Source of the DNA: Phoronis australis
Taxonomy: Eukaryota; Phoronida; Phoronidae
Length of the DNA: 56,735 nt
Assembly (NCBI GenBank): GCA_002633005.1
Contig: NMRA01000079.1
Coordinates: 1-56,735, forward strand
Reading direction: 5' to 3'
Made by a program: the position numbers and the translations under genes. Positions 1 to 11,640 of the stretch are shown here, one piece after another (within the stretch, counting starts at the first letter, position 1; every line of letters starts with the position of its first letter). The notes under the pieces are model-generated. The model was not told the origin of the DNA. It did no database searches and saw nothing but the letters and a program-made list of their open reading frames with translations.

Positions 1-187
1 GAGAATGCATTGCACAAACCAGAATATAACGATAAGCAAAAGAACAATACTTACATCATGAAAACCCTGCAATCTCGACAACGAAACCAATGACATGCTT
101 ACATTGCACACAGATACGAAATACGAAATACGAATGAATGGAACTGGCGGGTAGAACGCTTTTAAATGTCAGTACCACGTGACAAGT

Positions 188-1198
188 TCACAATCTGGGG
201 GGTACTTGAAAATGAGTACAACAGGAAACAATACTTAATATACACAGGCAATATGAATGATTGCGTCTGCAGTAACACCGGTCATAAGGCAAATGGCTTG
301 TTGTATAGTTGCTATGGTGTGCAATGCACACAGACGACAGCTCGCGACATTGCTGGTGCTGTCCCGAAAAACAGTGAGTAACATTGTTCACCGCAGCAGC
401 TCTAACTTTCAAAAATTCATCTCTTCCGGTTTTTATGTTTTTTAGGTTGATGAGCTTTTTTCGCACTCTGGCTCTCACAGCAGATGGAAGTTTTCTCTTG
501 TAACAAGTCTTGTTATGTGACCTGGGCAAACTTTTCAAGTCCGCTTTGTTCACGCTTTTTTCCATTCGCCTCAGTCTGTGAATGAAGCATTTATAGTGTT
601 TAGGTTTTTTCTTTTGGCACTGTAGAAATCACGGATGGCCTTTGGTTCTTGGCTGCTGGCATCGGTCGTAATGCTCCTGATATTCAGGTCCACACCACTG
701 TTTTCTGAGGCTGGATTGCAACAGTGTGCGTTCACTTGATGCAATTGATTTCTCAGCTGTGTATTTTTTGCTGCAGTGTTCATGCTTGCACTCGGGAATC
801 CTGCAGTGTTTGTTCGCCGTGGCAAGGGCCAGTGGAAGTTTTCGGGTCGTTGTGTGCTCAACAAGTACACCAAAGCTCTGCTTAGCTTTCTCGCAGCCAC
901 CCTGTGGCCTACTGGAGTAGGAAACGTCAAACTGAACGTCTGCAACACCTTCACCGCCAGCCAGATTGGTGACTTTTTTAATGTAGCGCTGGTTCTCAAT
1001 CATTTGTTCTTCGTTCAGTTGAGTTACTGTTTGGCTTATGGCATTAATTTTATTCTGCAGGCTGCGATTGGATGGTGGCACAATATTCAAGCATGTCAGA
1101 ATGTTGATTACATCCTCAATTCCCACTTTTGACTTTAGCACAGGCAATACAGCCTGCTGGTTGGCTCCAGCTGGTGGCCCAGTCATCTGCTGCTTACA
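188..1198 (-). pseudogene. Mutator-like DNA transposon transposase, frameshifted remnant
   Basis: The element would have cut and pasted DNA with a DDE transposase. Three pieces on the minus strand in two alternating frames read as one protein. The first, up to about 629, has the N-terminal helix region (GIEDVINILTCLNIVPP), the first catalytic strand region (ADVQFDVSYSS) and a C/H-rich stretch (HEHCSKKYTAEKSI). The second (571 to about 720) has ITTDASSQ, where this family usually shows ITTDGDS. The third (188-565) has the C-terminal CFSGQHQQC cysteine pattern. The shifts lie near 690-720 and 565-580, so no intact product is possible. The family call rests on the order of these motifs as I recall them from metazoan Mutator-like proteins, not on a search. 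Terminal inverted repeats were not found. A gypsy LTR abuts the upstream end. Confidence 0.6.
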
Positions 1199-1309
1199 TG
1201 TAGTTAAGCCGTGAGTTTGGTTTTGTTCGGACAACTACAACACTGTGTTCAAGTCGTTTATTACAATGATGGCGGACAATCTAACGTATACAGAGTGAGG
1301 CTCCCAACA
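1199..1309 (-). repeat. Short 3' LTR of a Ty3/gypsy element (putative)
   Basis: On the minus strand the segment begins TGTTGGGAGCC and could end TTAACTACA, giving TG...CA ends over 111 bp, with an AATAAA signal near 1259-1264. It lies directly after a polypurine tract and downstream of the gypsy integrase, where a 3' LTR should be. The 5' boundary is well placed by the polypurine tract. The 3' boundary is a guess, and I found no matching 5' LTR. Confidence 0.4.
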
Positions 1310-1322
1310 TCCTTTTTCCTTT
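1310..1322 (-). other. Polypurine tract of the gypsy element
   Basis: AAAGGAAAAAGGA on the minus strand sits immediately before the TGTTGGG LTR start. This is the expected plus-strand primer position of an LTR retrotransposon. Confidence 0.45.
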
Positions 1323-1387
1323 AAAAAAAGTTTCTTATGTATAGAAAGTCACTGAAAATACTTAGCGTACTTAAAACACTAAGAATT

Positions 1388-3860
1388 CTACATTGTCTCT
1401 ATCAGCATTCGTGGGGGTTTAGAGACACGCCCTGACCTGGTCGTATTGGGTTCCTTGAAGGTTTCAGATGATGAATCTGGCATGGGCTGACTGGCATCCT
1501 TGACAGAATCATAAGTGGCTCCAGAAGGTAGTAGTGGGTTGGCAATGGGTTGGGAAGGTGGACGGGGAACAGACGTTAGGTTTGACATTTGGGGCTCTTC
1601 TTCTGTATCGGGTAAGGTTGGTTGTGGCGTATGTGTGTTGGATGCTTGCGGGTTCCATGATTTAGGAACAAGTGTTCCTTGTGGTGGTGGAGCCGCTAAT
1701 CTTACATGACGTCTGTTCCGTCGCGAAATGCCGGTTGGCGTGTCTACAATGTAAGACCGTGGGGTTGGAATTTCCGTCACGATTCCATATTGCCACGGTT
1801 GTGATTTTTTGTGAGGCGATGGTTTGACGTAGACAAAGTCGCCAACACGCACTAAGTCATTCTCGGATCTGTTGGTTTCCAAACGTTTGTCATATGAGAC
1901 CTTAGCCTGGGTCTTTTTTAGCTACAATGTTAGGGACTTGGGACTGGTGGTGGCAAATGGGTAGGAGTTGCTTACGGGATATGGGTAAAAGACCTCGAAT
2001 GCGTCTTCCCATGCTACGCTGTGCCGGGCTAAGGGAGTGGCCCTGCGGTGGTGTGTTCCTATGATTGGGCAATGCCAGTTGCAAGTTGGGCTTTCCAGCC
2101 TTTTTCAGCATTGATTTGATAATTTTGACAGAGGCTTCAGCCTTCGCGTTGCCTTGAGGCCAGTAAGGAGAGCTAGTTATATGTTGTATGTTGTGTTTAT
2201 AACACATGGCTTCAAAATCACATGCAATGAACTGAGGGGCATTATGTGTCAATAAAATTTCAAGTATCCCATGAAGTGCTTGATGTTCTTCCGTTTTGTC
2301 AACTATTGTACTAGCTAGTGTGTTGTCTAGTTCATCGACTTCAATGAAGTCTGAGTAATGGTCTACTGTTATGAAATAGTTGTTTGACTCGAAAGTACAC
2401 AGGTCTTGGCTAACAAACTGCCAGTGATAGGATGGAACAGGTTGGGTCATCATGGGGCCTTTAGTGTTCTGAGCTTTGAACTGAGCACATTTACCACATG
2501 CTTCAGCCATGTCGCGTATTTCGCTCTTCATTCCAGGCCAGAACAAAATGTCCTTACACATGCGTACGTTGGACTCTGGACCAAAATGTGCAATGTGAAT
2601 CTTGTTGAGCATCTGTTTACGAAGAGGTTGTGCTATAACTATCTGAGACCCTCGATAGACAACTCCGTCAAAAACGCTCAGTTCGTCCCTGAACGTCCAA
2701 AGAGGGAAAAAACCAGTCTCTAACAACGACTTTTGGTCTGGCCAGCCTGTGATAATTGTTCTGGTAAGAGACATCATAAGAGACATCATAACAGGGTCTG
2801 TTTAGGTGTGACGTTTTATTTTATCAAATGTTTGTGATTTAAAACAAGCAATTGTGCTCATTGCGTCTTCTTCTAGGTTGAGGCGAAACACCTCAAGATT
2901 GGTTTGTGTACAGTCATTGACAGTGTCTAATGTTGCCCTTGAAAGGGTATCTGCAATGTACATCGTGGACCCCTTTTTATGAACAACCCTGACATTATAT
3001 CGTTGGAGTCTCATCATCATTAGCTGAAGTCTTTGGGGAGCACAATGAAGAGGCTTCTTGAAGATTGTTTCGAGAGGTTGGTGGTCGCTGTGGATGGTAA
3101 CTCTTTGGCCATAAAGCCAAAGGTCCCATTTGTCGCAAGCTGCTACGATTGCCAGACATTCCTTTTCCATTACTGACCAATTTTCCTCTTTCGGGCGCAT
3201 TTTGCAGGAGGTAAAAGTCACTGGCTGAAGTTTTCCGGTGTCATTGGGCTGCAAAAGCGAGCCACACAGACCTCCTTTGGTGGCGTCTACTTGTAGTGTG
3301 ATATCTTTTGCTCTGTCAAAGAAGGCGAGACAGGGCGCTGTAGATATGAGGTTCTTTGCTGCCATAAAGGCTGTTTGAAGTTTGTCTGACCATATGAATT
3401 CTTGGCCATCTCTCGTGAGTTCAAAAAGTGGTTGTATGGTTTGTGAAAGATTAGGACAGAACTGTTGAGGTAGTTAACCATGCCACAGAATCTTAGTAGA
3501 GCTTTCTTGTCATTTGGGACGTGAATGTCCGTGATGGCTCTGACCTTATTGGGGTCAACCTGGACGCCTTGTTCTGTGAGCACAGAACTCATGAATGAGA
3601 TTGTTTGCATTTTGTATTGTATCTTCTCAGGGTTAAGGGACAACACTCTTATGTCATGGGTACGATCAGCCTCTTCCCGAGAGTTTACCTTGACCTACAA
3701 CAAGTATGTCATCTGCTATGGAGTATATGCCTTCTAGGCCTGCCAAGGCCTCATGTATTCTAAGCTGGAGTGAGAACTGTTCTGTGCCTCCAAAAAACTA
3801 TGGCTGGAAAACACATTCAAAAACCAAGGTCACGTTGGTAACGAGGGAATCAGGGGTACA
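1388..3860 (-). pseudogene. Ty3/gypsy pol remnant: RT end, RNase H, integrase, C-terminal domain
   Basis: Reading down the minus strand: reverse-transcriptase palm end (IADDILVVG, about 3710), thumb/connection (VLSLNPEKIQ... FCGMVNYL), RNase H with its acidic residues kept (LQVDATKGG, MEKECLAI, IHSDHQPL), then integrase with an H/C zinc region (IHIAHFG ... CGKC) and a catalytic core. After it comes a 164-codon segment (1388-1882) with a GDFVYVKP motif and a proline-rich tail, as in integrase C-termini. Damage: frameshifts near 3690 and around 3300-3370, a break near 2790-2802, and a break between 1882 and 1902. The second integrase aspartate is replaced (LTHNAPQF instead of the usual S/TDNGPQF). 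Gag, protease and most of RT are missing, so it is 5'-truncated. Confidence 0.9.
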
Positions 3861-4041
3861 ACTTAAGGGGGATATTTCACATGCGCACAACTACCCATAC
3901 TTATACACTGTGAACCCCAATGACTGCGAAAACAACATAGTGCCCTAATGACTCTTTTTGACCCAAAGACGCATGGCGCTGGTCGAGACCACTGCGATTA
4001 ATTGAGCTGCTCAATATAACACCAAACTGGGTAACCAGCCA

Positions 4042-4208
4042 ATTACCATCTTTTCTAATAACCAAGTAGCAATAAAACATAAAAGAAACCAAAGATCTCT
4101 TTGCGTTTATGCTTGCGCTACTAACAGGCCTATTTTAGGGCAGTGCCATGCTTTGATTTCTTGTTTCTTTTTGGTTTTATTGCTGCTTGGTTATTAGAAG
4201 ATGGTAAT
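4042..4208. repeat. Imperfect inverted repeat, about 47-bp arms
   Basis: Arm 4042-4089 is the reverse complement of 4163-4208, with roughly five differences including a 2-base indel. Shared blocks include GTTTTATTGCT and CTTGGTTATTAGA. The loop is about 73 bp. It may be a foldback MITE core or a local inversion-duplication. The 107-codon open frame crossing the right arm (4143-4466) has no recognisable domain and I do not call it. Confidence 0.7.
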
Positions 4209-5738
4209 AGGGAAGTCCCAGATTACTCAGAGACACTCCAATCTCGCAGTATTTACCCACAATGGCGTAAACATCCGCCAGGCACATTTGCTGCCTCGTT
4301 TTTGGGCTACCGGAGTTACACGTGTTACTGGTATTGTCTAAAGTTTTTTTTCGGTTGTATTACCCTATTCGTCCCTCCAATGCCAACGAAGTATTGCTGC
4401 TGTGTTGTGGGACGTAAAGAAGGCTTGAAACTGAGATACGTCTACATTCTAGCACCAGCACGTTAGGGAGAAAGATTGCCTAGCCTGACTATAGAGCCCC
4501 CAATGACTCTAACTAAAAAACGGTTTCGTTATTGGACACGATCAATTTTCCCATAACGACAGCACACCTATCAGTAATAATGGGTTTCTATTAAAGCATT
4601 TGTTTATTTCGACATCGTTCAACACACGAAGATAAAAGGCTTTGTTTTTTGTCCGGCGACCCGTTTTACTGGTCCGAGGTAAAACACTTTCTTATTAAAA
4701 TAACGAGTTTATGATACTTGATTGCATTTTTAGATTTTCAGACAATATTTAATTTCTAAACACACCAATTCAAGTTTTGAGCTATCCTGCTTTCATCAAG
4801 ATTTGCCTCTACATTCAGGATTTGTTATTAAAAGTTTTCGATTTTGTATCAAACTCTTGAAATTATCGGAAATTGAATTACGTGAACAGCCATGATATCC
4901 TAAATGTCTTCATCCTTAGTGAGCACGACGCAAAAGACTGACGTCCTCGACATGTAGGTTTAGAAATGTCAAACGTCACCAGTTTGGTCATGTTCCCTTT
5001 CCTCTCTAAATGTGCCCAAGTATCAGCTACGATATTTCCAGTAAAATATTTGGAAATTGCGTATGCTTCCCAATACAGCCTCGTCCTTCCCATTTCTCAT
5101 CTTTCTTCCTCATTTTCAGACCTGTTCTTTCCATTTGAACCCGGAACCGTCTTTTCCACCCATTCCCATGTTTCATGTGGAATGACCAAGCCTGAAGATT
5201 ATTTCTCGTGGAAGAAACGCGTGCTTGTTTATCAACCTCTTAGTGTTCATGTAAGTAAGTCGACAGACCACCATAGGCTTTCCGTGCTTTATTTATCCCA
5301 GCATATTATTTCAAGTATTGTATGTTCAATAATCATATGTGAGATTTGTCAAGTTAGTGTATCTGCCTGTCTGCTTATCTTTCTGTATGTCCACCCGTCT
5401 TTGTTTTTTCTAAGAGGAGGCTTGACACCAGTTGTACGGAACTGCCTCCGAATTGGCTCATCCGGTGATTTGCGCCACCCTTTTTAACGCACGTGCTTCC
5501 ACTCCAGTTTACCCCAGCATGCTTTGCATTCAACACTTCCTCTAGATGACAAGTTTCCGACAGCGACAAAGTCGTTGAAAATTCTACATGTTAAATGGAC
5601 ACAGTCCGAAAGAGTACAATTTGGGAGTTAATTTTGGATACCGATTCCTAGAATTTATTATCTCTGACCAGAGCTGCTTAGCGGCAACATGTACTATGAT
5701 TTTGTAATTTTTTTTACAAATCGTCAATTCGTTATAAA
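4209..5738. other. No recognisable gene; one unassigned 173-codon open frame
   Basis: No transposon domain or conserved motif was recognised. A 173-codon frame at 4966-5487 (+) is the longest open stretch, but its composition (F/S/L rich, no domain) looks non-coding, and the opposite strand is also partly open (4878-5093). I regard it as unsupported. Confidence 0.4.
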
Positions 5739-6178
5739 TAGACCCATTAAAATCCAAAGCGAGGCTCACTGCGATAAACTAAGCCAATGTTGACATTGCG
5801 TGAGTTAAATAGCCGGTCTTTCGAGTTCAACCTGGATATTAAATTTTCATAATGTGTCGACAATTAACCACAGAGAGGTAGAAAATTACATTAAAGAACA
5901 AGTTAAGGCGCCAAAAAGTTGTCTGACGAAAGGGTTGTATTTTTTTCGGAAAACTAGGTTCGAAACAAGAAAAGTAAATATGACCAAATTGCGGCTATCT
6001 TAGTGTTACGAATTAGGTATTATGCTGAATGCAGGGTTACGTTTTTTCTTGTAAATTGTTGATCAAAATACTTTCTACGCGAACCAGGTCATCTGCTCGT
6101 ATTGTTGACGAGTTGAAGACATATTCGACAGTGGTGGCTGTCATGTGCAATTAGTCACATCTGGTTTAATTTGTTGAT
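5739..6178 (+). repeat. Dispersed repeat family D, copy 1
   Basis: About 440 bp matching 33385-33861 in inverted orientation. Shared landmarks in order: ATTAAAATCCAAAGC, GCGATAAAC, ACATTGCGTGAG, GGCCGGTCTTT (one base changed here), CGGAAAACTAGGTTCGAAAC, ACCAAATTGCGGC, CAGGTCATCTG, GTGCAATTAGTCACATCTGGTTTAAT and TTGTTGATCAA. No coding capacity was seen. The family may be a MITE or SINE-like element; ends are approximate. Confidence 0.75.
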
Positions 6179-7589
6179 CAAGAATATTAACATCAAGCAT
6201 AGCCTCATCCTATGCACTCACTGGGACTAACAGTTGATTTGTCATTGATCTGAAAGAATAATTGATGTTATTAAATATATTTTTTAGGAAAATAAAAAAC
6301 CAGGCTCGTAAATGAAAATAAAAAAAAATATTTGACTATCAATTCTGCTTTCTTGGTTGTAATAATTCTTACGTTTATTTCATGTGTTAGGTTTCAAATA
6401 TCAATCTGGACCAAGTTGAATTTTAAAATTAAAACACCTAATTCGTTCGTCCAAAGCATAACCTCGTTTTAAAACTCAATTTCAGTTAACTGGACAAAGC
6501 AATCATAGTTATCATGTTTCTCCAGGAGCCTCGTTCATCCGAGAGAAGCAATTTTTTCGCCGAGTGAGGCCGGGAACAATCTACCTCCCGATCACCATCA
6601 ATAGCACCCCCGCCTTGTTGCAAGCTCTCATAGGCTCTGTCTCAATTTAAAGTAGCCTTTTGTGTTCTTAAAAATTGTCACCCGTGTGGTTACAGGTGAT
6701 GTGATTAACTCGGAGAGATTTTTACTAGGGGAATTTTTATGCCTCGTGGGGGAATTTCGCGTGAAATCCCTTTTGAAACAGGGCCGGTAGTCCAGTTTCT
6801 AGTGTCTGAAGAAAAAGGCACAGGGTGTGTCCCAAAAATATACACACTTCAACGCCTGGAGTACAAATTCAGTTGCCAGTATCACTAAGATTCTGCGCGG
6901 GCCTACTGCACTGTTACACCTTATTTTTAACGTGGGTGCGTCAAACACGACGTGCTCCGTCTGTGTAGCATGCACTGAAAATGCAAGCAAACCATTTAGT
7001 TTTGAAGAAAAAAAATTCATTGCTCAATACTACTGAGAACTAAAAACATCAAGGAAGTACAAAGACAACCTTTCAAAGTTAATAAACAATGAGTTTAATT
7101 TTACTTATTTAAAAACTTGAGCTTCTTTTTCGATCTATTGTTTGTGACTTTAAACTAGCAATCTAGTTCTAAGATCAATAAACACTGTTTTGTCAATTGA
7201 ATATTGAGAACATCTTGGGACACTTTGTAGAGTTGTTCCTTGCAATATGCTTGATACTTATTTCAGATGGACAAAAAATCGCTTAATAGTATACTTTGAT
7301 ATTTGGGGATTTGTTGTTAGTTCGAGTTTTTCCAATGTAAGCCTGCAACTAAGTTCAGCGAAGCAGTTTCTTACAAGATTAGTTTCAGTTATTCAAAAAT
7401 CGTTTATCAATCATTCAATTTTCGTAGATCCATAAATAAGAAACCAACAATCGATTCCATGACAAATTCGTTTACCTTGATTTAATGACTTGATTCCTCT
7501 TTGATCCCCTGTTTGTGAGTTTAAACGACAAATCTCTTACCTAAGTCAAAAAGCAAGGTATTTATTGCCATTGCCCGCTTTCTACGGTC
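6179..7589. other. Gene-free stretch
   Basis: AT-rich sequence with short open frames on both strands that overlap each other (6799-7036) and show no domain. I see no gene, RNA or mobile-element hallmark here. Confidence 0.5.
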
Positions 7590-8752
7590 CTGTGAAGGGA
7601 TTCCCCGAGTAAAGAAGGTCGAGTCGATAGCACTGTTTATGCTTTTCTAATCTTCGTAAGAAATAATTTGATTACAAAAAAATGCAGTTTCATAGCTCAG
7701 GCACAACTCATCTTGTCCTAGGCAAGCAGTTAGCTCCAATAGGTCTCGAGCTGTGTCTAAGTCCAGTTACTGCACGAAATTGTCCATAATTAAGTGCACC
7801 ATTATGACCTTTAAGTTAGGCTTACATTCTCATGAACTTCACATGTTGTGTAACTTCATTTCGTTTTATTTAATTTTAAACGAAGCATGATCACTAAGCT
7901 GTTGTATGTTTAAAAAAGATGACAAGTCAATGGTGTCAAAAATATATATTTACAAAAATAACCCAAATTCTTTTTTTAACCTTCATAAATCCAGGTATCA
8001 TGTTTAAACAACTACAAAATGTACTATCTACAGGAGTAGTGTAAACTAGGTAACTTATGAGTTTACTTTTGTTTCGTGACAACAGCTCCAACGAGGCTTT
8101 GAAATCAGTAATCCAGTGCCCCTCCTGTGGCGATGGAATCTGAAAATTTTAGAGAGTTCAGTTGAACGCTCGCATAAGGGTATATGATTAAAAAATGCAC
8201 CTCACTTTTGCTACGAAACAAAACGATGTCCATTCGGACGAAATGAATGAAAAATAATCAAAATGTCCTTAAAACAACTATTTCCGAGGACTACCGCTAG
8301 GGCTAATGCTGGGATCAGCAGGTACCAAGACTAAGGCGGCGAGACGAGCGAAACTTCGGAGTCAAAATCAGATAGGCCTGCACTATAGCCACCAAACTGG
8401 AACCTTCTAGTAATCAAGTAACACTGCCCAGTTCAGCTGCTCGTGTAGATGTCCACACAGTTTGATCCATCGTTTACACTTTTCGACCTCACTTTTCGGT
8501 TCAGGGGATACCCAAAAAGTGACGGGATATTCTTCTCCAGCTGCAGAATTATACAAGCCATAGACCTACACCGTCTCACCATTCCTATCGCAGAGATCCT
8601 TGAGTTATAGACTGTAATATATTTCTCCCGACAACGTGTTGTTTTTCGGGTGAAATATTGCCTTGGAAACGCAGACGAACGTGTAATTGTATCAAGAACG
8701 CTGAGTTCTGATAGGTAACTTAAACCGTCAGTCAAAATCCTGGCCATAGGTC
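7590..8752 (+). repeat. Dispersed repeat family X, copy X1 (uninterrupted paralogue)
   Basis: About 1.16 kb collinear with two separated segments at roughly 22450-23495 and 29868-30412. Shared landmarks: CATAGCTCAGG, GCTGTGTCTAAGT, TTTACAAAAATAAC, AGTAATCCAGTGCCC, GACTACCGCTAG, GACGGGATAT, TTGGAAACGCAGACGA and ATAGGTCAA. Identity by eye is about 70-75%. It lacks both the 328-bp MITE and the 6.4-kb array found in the other copy, so it serves as the unoccupied reference. The 104-codon minus-strand frame at 8433-8747 is not kept open in the other copy and is not called as a gene. Confidence 0.8.
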
Positions 8753-9191
8753 AACTATTTTCTTGTAGTCTAGACACAGTTCTTATCCCTAATACAACCC
8801 AAATCCGGGCGTTTTGCCCGTGATTGTTAGCGTCCTTGCCAAGAAATGCAAACGGGTAAACTCGTTCGCCGGTCACAGTTTCCATAACTCACCATCCGGG
8901 ACTTTTTTCAATTGTCGCAGTGGTGTTATTTTTCCAGATGTCTCTTTTATTAGAAGAATTCGCCCAGTTGCATTTACTTACACGCTGGATAAGAATGACA
9001 TTTCACGTCACAACACATGGTTGAACGTTTCTTGATATAATGCAATAATCAAAGCTAACCAACCGACAAGTTGCCAAAACGTCAAACTACACAAGTTATA
9101 GACTTGAAAAAGTACTCTTCAACCACCTGCGAGACATATTGTATTTTAACAATGAGTCAGATGCAGAGCATGGTCTGGGAACGAAACGATT
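8753..9191. other. Gene-free stretch
   Basis: No feature recognised; the 73-codon frame at 8814-9035 has no domain. Confidence 0.45.
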
Positions 9192-11175
9192 TTGTCTATG
9201 TCAAAGAGACAAAGTGTCATAACTCTTATACCCAAATTCAAAAACAGTGAGAAACTTTTGTTGTCAGATAACTGGAGTCCAATCTCCCTCTTAAATTGTG
9301 ACCACAAATTGATCACAAACACCATTACCAATACTATTTATAAGTACATAGACAACTTGATTCACCCTAATCAGACGTCATTACCTAAAAGGTATATTGG
9401 CCAAAATATTCGATTAGTTAAAGATTTGATGGAATATTACAAACAAAATAAACTAGATGGCCAAATTATATTCCTGGATTACAAGAAGGCATACGACACC
9501 TTAAATTTGGATTACTTGTTCAAAACTTTAAATAACCTTCAATTTTGGACAAGGGGTAATAAGTAAAATAAAATTTTGTATAGTAAAATCTCATCCTGTG
9601 TGTTAAAGAACGGTTTCACCACTCGGTATTTCGACATTGAAAGAGGCTTACGACAGTGTGATCCACTGGATTATAGAAGTAGATAAAATAATTAGAGATT
9701 TTATATGGTGTGGAAATCCACCAAAAATAAAGGAATCTGTCACTGTACTTCCATATGAAGAAGGAGAGTTGAAATATCCTAGTGTGTAAGTAATTAAAAA
9801 TAGCCCCATGTTTAATTGGGTCAAACGTTTAAATTCAGGAGGAAATGGAAGTTGGAAATTTTATCCCAAGTCTCTTTTAACTAAACTGGGTGGTGGCCTT
9901 ATTTCCTTCTCAAAATTCCGTTTAAGAAATTTGAAAATGTCAATTAACAATTCCTTTTATACTGAAATGCTGAAAAGCTCAGAGCCTTTGAATATAGCAG
10001 TTTTTAAGAAAATTCCTATTAACAAAAAAGTGTTGAGGAATAATCAAAACATTTTACTTAGCAATAAATCCGTATTTTGTCGGGAAATGTTTGAAGCGGG
10101 ACTGTTATTTTGCGAAGATTTTCTAGATAATGAAAATAAAATTCTTAGTTGGGATTTTATCAAAAATAAATACAATCTCAAGAATTTTTGTATATTGCAA
10201 TACATTGTTGTTGTTAGTGTATTGAGGAAGCATATTGGCGAACTAGAAGCAAGATCTATTGGTTGTAACAACTTTCATTTAATTAATTATAGCAGTTGTA
10301 GTAAAGATTGGTTTAAAAATTGTACTATACATACTTTTGCACAAAACCCCGACACTTATGTGCGGTTAAGTAATTATTATAATGAAAAAGAAATTAGAGA
10401 AATTTATTTTTTACCCTTTAGCCTCCCCATAAATCCTGAATTAAAAAACTTCAGGTACATCTTTACCCATAGAAGAATATTTACAAATATCACTTTATAC
10501 AAAATAGGGGTAGTTCATACTGATAATTACCCCTATTGTGATGAGTTACAGACTCTATTTCATATAATTTATTATTGCGCATGTGTCAGGACTTTCTGGG
10601 AATCAATGAAAACACTCTTAAATAAAGCCCTAAATACCCAATACATGTTTACGATATGGGACATATTAGATTTTGTTCAAAACCCTAATACAAACCACAA
10701 GTTAATTTGCAATATCATTAACACACTTGCACTTTACTTCATTTAGCAGTCATCAAAGGTAGAAAAGCCGATTTCAAGTTGAAATTACAAACTTTTATAA
10801 ACACAATTTTAACAGATACCTCAGACACAAATGTGCATAAATGGAGAGGTCTAAACGCATGCTTTTAATTAGTATTCTAGAAATGATCAAATTTGTACCG
10901 TTATTATCATTTTTATATGTATTTATGTTTGTACGTATTTATATAGAACCTAATTTCTTCAGACATCATTTCAACACGGCTTGAGTGTGTGCGACAATGG
11001 CGCGTGAAAGTCCTTCCCCCGCTCCCCTTTCCCTTTCCAGCAGCATTTTATTGCCTTACATATCTATTAGTTAATATTATATAGTTTTGTTAAAGCCAGA
11101 ACTGAGCCACCCAACCTCAGATTGGCTACGTGCTATTGTCTGGGCAATAAATGTATATAAACAAATGTTATGTTA
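9192..11175 (+). pseudogene. L1/Tx1-like LINE ORF2 remnant with internal deletion
   Basis: Non-LTR retrotransposon reverse-transcriptase remnant. Part 1 (9192-9566) holds the RT fingers and first palm motif: VITLIPK, WSPISLLN, then IIFLDYKKAYDTL (motif A, second Asp). A second frame near 9600-9660 has NGFTTRYFDIERGLRQCDPL (the RQGDP region, G changed to C). It then jumps to the post-RT domain: DKIIRDFIWCGNPP at about 9685, followed by a long open frame, 9808-10746. That frame has the C-terminal cysteine/histidine motif (YPYCDELQTLFHIIYYC...FW) typical of Tx1/L1-type ORF2 proteins. The catalytic YADD block is absent, so an internal segment was lost. The tail carries AATAAATG near 11146-11153, taken as the 3' end. 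Endonuclease and ORF1 are missing. Confidence 0.85.
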
Positions 11176-11640
11176 ACCAAGCGTCGTCATAAAAAATTGA
11201 GCAAGGTCTATGATTTATGAGCATAGCTCAGTTCGTACGATGCAGCAACATTAAGGAGATCCTTTGTCACCAGCAGTGCTGGGAATATAAACAGTCCGGT
11301 TAGGTGGTATGGTTATTCATTGAATTTCAATCAACGATCAATCAATGATAACTCTACTTACTTTATAACAACCACTTTCATTCTATCGAAACCGTTAATT
11401 AGCAGATTGATTTTCTGTTTAGCACAGGCACATTACCTAAGCATTCCATTAAACGTATTTATGTACAAATACATGTATCTGATCAATAGGTCAGAATCAA
11501 TGAACATCGAGCGTTTTCTTGGCAAGAGCTACTCTCAATTTTTGTTGACCTAAAGCGGATTTAACCCGTGTTCCGTCCAAGAACTGAAATTGATTTTGGC
11601 CACTCACCGCTGTAAAACTGGACTCAACATTTTTGAGGCA
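11176..11640. other. Gene-free stretch between two oppositely oriented LINEs
   Basis: No domain or RNA gene recognised. The 77-codon frame at 11320-11553 has no support. Confidence 0.45.

Noticed and set aside
4966-5487. 173-codon open frame as a gene
   Set aside because: No signal, domain or splice context; the opposite strand is partly open as well; composition looks non-coding.
8433-8747. 104-codon minus frame inside repeat X1 as an X-encoded protein
   Set aside because: The corresponding part of X2 is not open in that frame and similarity is at DNA level.
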